From Bacteroides sp. (GTDB lineage Bacteria > Bacteroidota > Bacteroidia > Bacteroidales > SM23-62): a DNA stretch of 10,678 bases. A program made the translations under genes and the position numbers. Positions 6,356-10,678 of this stretch are shown piece after piece. The notes beneath the pieces were generated by a model. That model searched no databases. It was not told the DNA's origin and was given only the letters and a program-made list of their open reading frames with translations. How positions within the stretch are numbered: the first letter of the stretch is position 1; the number at the start of each line of letters is the position of its first letter. The DNA is taken from the NCBI GenBank assembly GCA_030592145.1, contig JAUVKJ010000030.1, positions 1 through 10,678 of the forward strand, in the 5' to 3' direction.

Positions 6356-8047
6356 ATGGAAAACAACAAGTTTGTGATCGGACTGGATTATGGAACGGAC
6401 TCGGTCCGCACGGTGATCGTGAATGCCGCCAACGGTGAGGAAGTGGCCTCTGACGTACATTATTATTCCCGCTGGACGGAAGGCAAATACTGTGTTCCTG
6501 CCGATAACCAGTTCCGGCAGCACCCGCTGGATTATATCGAGGGATTAGAGAGGACCATTAAAAACAGCCTGAATAAGGTTTCTGAGGAGATCAGGACGAA
6601 CATCATGGGGATTTCCGTAGACACCACCGGTTCCACTCCCGTGGCCGTCAATAAGCAGGGTACGCCCCTGTCACTCACCCCCGGATTCGAGGAGAATCCC
6701 AATACAATGTTTGTTCTGTGGAAGGATCATACGGCAGTTAAGGAAGCAGCGGAGATCAACGAGGCCGCCCGCAACTGGGGAGGAGTGGACTATACAAAAT
6801 TTGAGGGAGGGATTTATTCCTCCGAGTGGTTCTGGGCCAAGATCCTGCACATGTTGCGAGTGGACGAATCCATACGGGAAAATGCCTTTTCATGGGTGGA
6901 GCACTGTGACTGGATACCTGCCGTGCTTACAGGGAACACCGATCCCCTGACCCTGAAGCGCAGCCGCTGTGCGGCAGGGCATAAGGCAATGTGGCATGAG
7001 AGATTCGGTGGTTTGCCGGCAGAGGAATTCCTGGTAAATCTCGATCCCTTGCTGGCTGGCTTGCGCGGACGCCTGTACAGGGATACCTATACTTCGGATG
7101 TCCCTGCAGGCCCCCTTACAAAGGAATGGAGCAATAAGCTTAACCTTCCGGAGGGGGTGCTTGTAGGCGTTGGTGCCTTTGATGCCCACATGGGTGCTGT
7201 TGGAGGGGAGATCGAGCCTTTTTACCTCAGCAAGGTCATGGGAACCTCCACCTGCGACATGCTGATTGCCCCTTTTGATGAGGTGGGTGATACCCTGGTA
7301 AGCGGAATATGCGGACAGGTCGACGGATCCATAACCCCGGGTATGCTGGGACTCGAGGCCGGGCAGTCTGCCTTTGGCGATATATATGCCTGGTTCAAGA
7401 ACGTTATTGCCTGGCCCCTTGATAATATTCTCGCTAAAACAGATATGATTGACGATGCTACCCGAAAGAAATTGGTGGATGAAGTGAGCGATAAGATCAT
7501 ACCGGAACTGACCGCGGCAGCTGAAAAAATTGATATCGGTGAATCCGGAATAGTGGCCCTTGACTGGATGAACGGGCGCCGTACCCCCGATGCCAACCAG
7601 GCATTAAAGGGAGCTGTTATGGGACTCAGCCTGGGAAGCGATGCGCCACGGATTTTCCGTGCCCTGGTGGAAGCAACGGTATTCGGATCCAGGAAGATCA
7701 TCGACCGTTTTATTTCCGAAGGAATGAGGATCGATGGCGTGATCGCCCTGGGTGGTGTTGCCAGGAAATCACCCTTCGTAATGCAGATCATGGCCGATGC
7801 CCTGAATATGTCAATCAAGGTGGCCAGATCTGAACAAACTGTCGCCCTTGGTGCTGCCATGTTTGCCGGGGTCGTGGCCGGCCTCTACGATACCGTTGAG
7901 AAAGCCCAGAAGGGAATGGGAGCAGGATTCGATGCCGTATACGAGCCCATCCCGGAGAATGCCGAAAAATACAAGGCCCTGTATGAGGCCTATGGAAGGC
8001 TGGGTGATTTCGTCGAAGAAGCATGTCATACAGAACAGATTAGTTAA
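6356..8047 (+). CDS. araB: L-ribulokinase
   Basis: Phosphorylates L-ribulose with ATP to L-ribulose 5-phosphate, the substrate of AraD encoded just upstream. It is an FGGY-family kinase of 563 residues (E. coli AraB 566). The N-terminal ATPase-fold motif 'FVIGLDYGTDSVRTVIVNA' is at 6-24, followed by 'GISVDTTGSTPVAV' (85-98), substrate-region 'MFVLWKDHTAV' (118-128), 'GGIYSSEWFWAKILH' (151-165) and 'RSRCAAGHKAMWHE' (202-215). Catalytic aspartate D276 lies in 'VGAFDAHMGAVGG', with 'KVMGTSTCDML' (293-303), 'LGLEAGQSAFGDIYAWF' (331-347) and the C-terminal FGGY signature 'ALGGVARKSPFVMQIMADAL' after 'ALDWMNGRRTPDANQ'. This subfamily-specific set separates it from xylulo- and glycerol kinases. The frame is open back to 6242 inside araD, but family sequence begins at the ATG at 6356, 16 bases after the araD stop. 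Same operon. Confidence 0.96.
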   Translation: MENNKFVIGLDYGTDSVRTVIVNAANGEEVASDVHYYSRWTEGKYCVPADNQFRQHPLDYIEGLERTIKNSLNKVSEEIRTNIMGISVDTTGSTPVAVNKQGTPLSLTPGFEENPNTMFVLWKDHTAVKEAAEINEAARNWGGVDYTKFEGGIYSSEWFWAKILHMLRVDESIRENAFSWVEHCDWIPAVLTGNTDPLTLKRSRCAAGHKAMWHERFGGLPAEEFLVNLDPLLAGLRGRLYRDTYTSDVPAGPLTKEWSNKLNLPEGVLVGVGAFDAHMGAVGGEIEPFYLSKVMGTSTCDMLIAPFDEVGDTLVSGICGQVDGSITPGMLGLEAGQSAFGDIYAWFKNVIAWPLDNILAKTDMIDDATRKKLVDEVSDKIIPELTAAAEKIDIGESGIVALDWMNGRRTPDANQALKGAVMGLSLGSDAPRIFRALVEATVFGSRKIIDRFISEGMRIDGVIALGGVARKSPFVMQIMADALNMSIKVARSEQTVALGAAMFAGVVAGLYDTVEKAQKGMGAGFDAVYEPIPENAEKYKALYEAYGRLGDFVEEACHTEQIS

Positions 8048-8058
8048 CTTAGTAACCA

Positions 8059-10287
8059 ATGTTTTGCGTTTCTAAGCTTGCGGCTTTTATTCTGTTGGCT
8101 GTTTTACTTCTCCCCCCGGCATATCCTGCCGGAACAGAAGGGCCCGTGTACATAAAACGCCTGCAGGGTGAGATCGTATTTGACGGTATGCCCGACGAGG
8201 CAGCATGGCAGTTCTGTGAACCATTTCCGATGGTAACCCATATTCCCGTTTTCGGGAAGGAGCCGCAGGAAAGAACCGAGGTCCGCCTTCTTTTCGATGA
8301 CAATTTTATATATATCGGTGCCTCCTTATACGATAAAGACCCGTCTAAAATACAGGCCACATCAAAAAAAAGGGATGATTTTAAGGGGGACTGCGACTAC
8401 CTCGGTGTCATCTTCGATTCCTATAACGACAATGAAACCGGGCTGGCTTTCTGGACAACACCCACCGGGCTGCGCCTTGACATAGCCATATACAATGACG
8501 CAACAGGGGAGGACCCTCTTCCCATTAACATAAGCTGGAATACTCACTGGGATGTCAGGAGCCTGCAGAATCATGAGGGGTGGTTCTCGGAAATGCGGAT
8601 CCCCGTGTCCAGCCTTAAATTCCAGGAGAAGGATGGGGAGGTTGAAATGGGACTTATCATTATGCGGTGGTTACCCCATCATAACGAAATGTATGTTTAT
8701 CCTGCCATATCGAATGAATACGGTGGATTCAGCGCATGGAAGGTATCCCTCGCGCAGGATGTGGTATTTACCGGGCTGAAGTCTCAAAAACCCCTGTACA
8801 TAACACCCTATGCCGTGGCAGGGATCAGCCAGATGAATGAACTGAATGAGACGGAAACCGAATATGTGTACAGCAGATATGAAAAACTGGATGCCGGACT
8901 CGACCTGAAATACGGCATAACGAGTAACCTGACCCTTGATCTTACTGTGAATACGGATTTTGCCCAGGTGGAGGCGGATGATGAACAGGTGAACCTGACC
9001 CGGTTTGACCTTTTCTTCGAAGAGAAGAGGCAGTTTTTTCTGGAACGGGCCAGCGTTTTTGATTTCAATACCGGCGGTTCGAGCACCATGTTCTACAGCC
9101 GCCGGATCGGTTTGGATGAAGATGGGCATATTGTACCCATCATTGGAGGTGCCCGCCTGATCGGGAGAAAAAACGGCTGGGATATGGGATTCCTGAATAT
9201 GCAGACCATGCGCTCTGACAGCCTGCCTTCTGAGAACTTCGGGGTTTTGCGTGTAAAAAAAAGGATACTGAATGAGAATTCCTATGCCGGGGGGATATAC
9301 ACTTCACGCCTGGGACTCGACGGGAGTTTTAACCAGGTTTACGGGTTCGATGCCCTCTTGCGGGTTACCGGGAATGAGTATTTACATCTGATGTGGGGGC
9401 AGTCTTTCGAAAATGGCTTGGCAAATAAACCGTTTTCAATGGATAATGCAAGATTTAGATTGGGCTGGGAACGCCGCCGGAACGTAGGTTTTCATTATGA
9501 TTTACTCATCTCAGGGGCGGGTAAGGAATACAATCCCGGCATTGGATTTCAGTCGAGGGTGGATTATTACATTTACGGTGGAACTCTTAACTATACTTGG
9601 TTGATGCCGGAATCCTCGTCACTGCTGAGGCATGGACCCGGGTGCAATATCAAGGATTTTTTCAGCACGACCCGCGGTGTTCGGGAATCAGGAGAGTATC
9701 AGTTTGATTACTCTCTGGAATTCAAGAATTTCTGGCAGTTCCAGCTTGGGGGAGTTTACCGGATCGAGAATGTATTCGAGACCTTTGACTTATCGGATAA
9801 TGCTGAGGTACCCATAGGGTATTATGCCTTCCCCCAGATGCAGGGAATAATAGCCACTCCTATGACCCTGCCTGCATGGATGCACATCAGAGCCGGGGTG
9901 GGAGCTTATTACGATGGCAGCCTGGTCAACCTTCAGTTTCAACCCACCTGGAGTATTTCATCCTCCTTAATGCTCAGCGGGACCTATATTTACAGCCATG
10001 TTGATCTTTCAGTGCGGGACCAGGAGTATATTTCCCATATCGGGAGGTTGAAGGCGCTTATCATGTTCAGCACCAAGGTTTCCTTCAGCGCTTTTATCCA
10101 GTACAACAGCGATACCCGTGGCATTGGTTCAAATGTTCGTTTCCGGTACAACCCCAGGGAAGGCAATGATCTCTGGCTGGTTTACAACGAAGACACCAAT
10201 ACCGGCCTGAAACAAGAGATCCCGTATCGCCCCGGTCTTGCAGGCCGCACAGTAATGATAAAATACACCTACACCTTTCGTTTGTAA
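8059..10287 (+). CDS. DUF5916 outer-membrane protein with family-9 carbohydrate-binding-like domain
   Basis: A 742-residue exported protein of unknown function. A signal peptide (K6, hydrophobic 7-20, likely cleavage after A-Y-P-A, residue 24) is followed by a DOMON/CBM9-like beta-sandwich at about 30-230, starting 'GEIVFDGMPDEAAWQ' and including 'TEVRLLFDDNFIYIGASLYD' and 'GWFSEMRIPVSSLKF'. Next is the DUF5916 hallmark 'VNTDFAQVEADDEQVNLTRFDLFFEEKRQFFLE' (297-329) with 'FYSRRIG' (345-351). The remainder is long aromatic, alternating strands typical of an outer-membrane beta-barrel, ending 'RTVMIKYTYTFRL'. The first domain suggests carbohydrate binding, but aromatic contact residues cannot be judged from sequence alone. 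It starts 11 bases after araB and so is probably in the same transcript, hinting at a role in arabinose or arabinan handling at the outer membrane. Family members also occur beside unrelated genes, so the link is an inference. No terminator with a T tract is evident after it. Confidence 0.88.
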   Translation: MFCVSKLAAFILLAVLLLPPAYPAGTEGPVYIKRLQGEIVFDGMPDEAAWQFCEPFPMVTHIPVFGKEPQERTEVRLLFDDNFIYIGASLYDKDPSKIQATSKKRDDFKGDCDYLGVIFDSYNDNETGLAFWTTPTGLRLDIAIYNDATGEDPLPINISWNTHWDVRSLQNHEGWFSEMRIPVSSLKFQEKDGEVEMGLIIMRWLPHHNEMYVYPAISNEYGGFSAWKVSLAQDVVFTGLKSQKPLYITPYAVAGISQMNELNETETEYVYSRYEKLDAGLDLKYGITSNLTLDLTVNTDFAQVEADDEQVNLTRFDLFFEEKRQFFLERASVFDFNTGGSSTMFYSRRIGLDEDGHIVPIIGGARLIGRKNGWDMGFLNMQTMRSDSLPSENFGVLRVKKRILNENSYAGGIYTSRLGLDGSFNQVYGFDALLRVTGNEYLHLMWGQSFENGLANKPFSMDNARFRLGWERRRNVGFHYDLLISGAGKEYNPGIGFQSRVDYYIYGGTLNYTWLMPESSSLLRHGPGCNIKDFFSTTRGVRESGEYQFDYSLEFKNFWQFQLGGVYRIENVFETFDLSDNAEVPIGYYAFPQMQGIIATPMTLPAWMHIRAGVGAYYDGSLVNLQFQPTWSISSSLMLSGTYIYSHVDLSVRDQEYISHIGRLKALIMFSTKVSFSAFIQYNSDTRGIGSNVRFRYNPREGNDLWLVYNEDTNTGLKQEIPYRPGLAGRTVMIKYTYTFRL

Positions 10288-10359
10288 CGGAAAAGCCGTA
10301 GGATTGTACACCCTGCGATCTGACTTCAGGTTTCTGGTTATGGAGTGATTTCTTTTTCT

Positions 10360-10367
10360 TATTTTTG
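10360..10367 (+). promoter_or_regulatory. candidate Bacteroidota -7 promoter element
   Basis: TATTTTTG matches TAnnTTTG exactly, 16 bases before the ATG at 10384, allowing a very short leader. The -33 partner is poor: a TGG at 10335-10337 is 22 bases upstream. The intervening 10338-10359 is T-rich. It suggests the last gene is transcribed separately from the DUF5916 gene. Confidence 0.4.
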
Positions 10368-10383
10368 AGAGAAATTTATCCCA

Positions 10384-10678
10384 ATGTTTGCAAGGCCGAG
10401 ATCATTCAGTATTCTTTACGGGATTCAGCGTACTTTACTGACCATTTTTTATCTCATCAGCGTTGTGACGGTATTCTGGCTGATCTTTTACCTTCTTCAT
10501 GATGTATTACGTGCCGGGGGTACGGTCATGATACTGGTGTCAATCGTTTATCTCGTCCTGATCGTCCTGGGATACAGCATCATCCATGTGATCTCTTACA
10601 TTCCGGCCAACCTGGCCGGGGCCTTTGATCCGCTGAAGAACGGCATCGCCGACAGGAGTGTCGAATCCGCCGCAGACT
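10384..10678 (+). CDS. membrane protein of unknown function, 3' end cut by window
   Basis: An open frame with ATG at 10384 that runs off the window end, giving 98 visible residues beginning MFARPRSFSILYGIQRTL. Two membrane segments are visible, about residues 17-40 (RTLLTIFYLISVVTVFWLIFYLLH) and 47-71 (TVMILVSIVYLVLIVLGYSIIHVIS). They are followed by 'YIPANLAGAFDPLKNGIADRSVESAAD', a polar segment that may be the start of a soluble domain. The basic N-terminus should be cytoplasmic, putting both ends of the hairpin inside. No motif identifies a family. It begins 96 bases after the DUF5916 stop and has its own candidate promoter, so it probably belongs to the next transcription unit. Coding is supported by an uninterrupted frame, well-formed helices and an A-rich pre-start context. 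Confidence 0.7.
   Translation, partial: MFARPRSFSILYGIQRTLLTIFYLISVVTVFWLIFYLLHDVLRAGGTVMILVSIVYLVLIVLGYSIIHVISYIPANLAGAFDPLKNGIADRSVESAAD

Noticed and set aside
7222..7860. 212-codon minus-strand frame inside araB
   Set aside because: Antisense shadow of a well-conserved kinase, with no recognisable protein features.
10287..10299. ACGG/CCGT hairpin after the DUF5916 gene
   Set aside because: Only a 4-bp stem with no T tract, so not a credible terminator.

Overview
The window looks like a chromosomal segment of a Bacteroidota bacterium, probably in or near the Bacteroidales/Marinilabiliales; this placement is an inference from gene content. Pointers are a DUF4136 lipoprotein, a DUF5916 outer-membrane protein with its N-terminal family-9 carbohydrate-binding-like domain, a lipoprotein-type galactose mutarotase, starts without clear Shine-Dalgarno sequences but with A/T-rich leaders, and one sequence matching the Bacteroidota -7 promoter element (TAnnTTTG). 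No rRNA, tRNA, CRISPR array, transposase or phage gene was seen.

Bases 1-1900 hold three small, apparently independent plus-strand genes. They are a DUF4136-type lipoprotein whose C-terminus seems altered by a run of eight C, a roughly 100-residue GRAM/PH-like protein closed by a clean intrinsic terminator (1168-1190), and a small outer-membrane beta-barrel protein. Bases 1904-1956 hold hairpins that end the convergent minus-strand gene.

Bases 1977-8047 form a pentose (L-arabinose) utilisation locus. A lipoprotein aldose 1-epimerase on the minus strand is divergent from a plus-strand run across a 439-base regulatory region. The run is a sodium/solute symporter (SSS), a 69-residue two-helix membrane protein, L-ribulose-5-phosphate 4-epimerase (araD) and L-ribulokinase (araB). 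The likely flow is mutarotation outside the inner membrane, Na+-coupled uptake, phosphorylation of L-ribulose by AraB, and epimerisation by AraD to D-xylulose 5-phosphate for the pentose phosphate pathway. The L-arabinose isomerase (araA) needed between uptake and AraB is not in the window.

Eleven bases after araB begins a 742-residue DUF5916 outer-membrane protein of unknown role, apparently cotranscribed. The window ends inside a new membrane-protein gene that seems to have its own promoter.

I found no clear evidence of a previously undescribed system. The items most worth checking are the poly-C frameshift in the DUF4136 gene, the exact 18-bp tandem duplication just before the symporter start, a near-palindrome over a candidate promoter in the divergent region, the symporter/micro-protein pair, and the DUF5916 gene standing directly after araB with no araA present.
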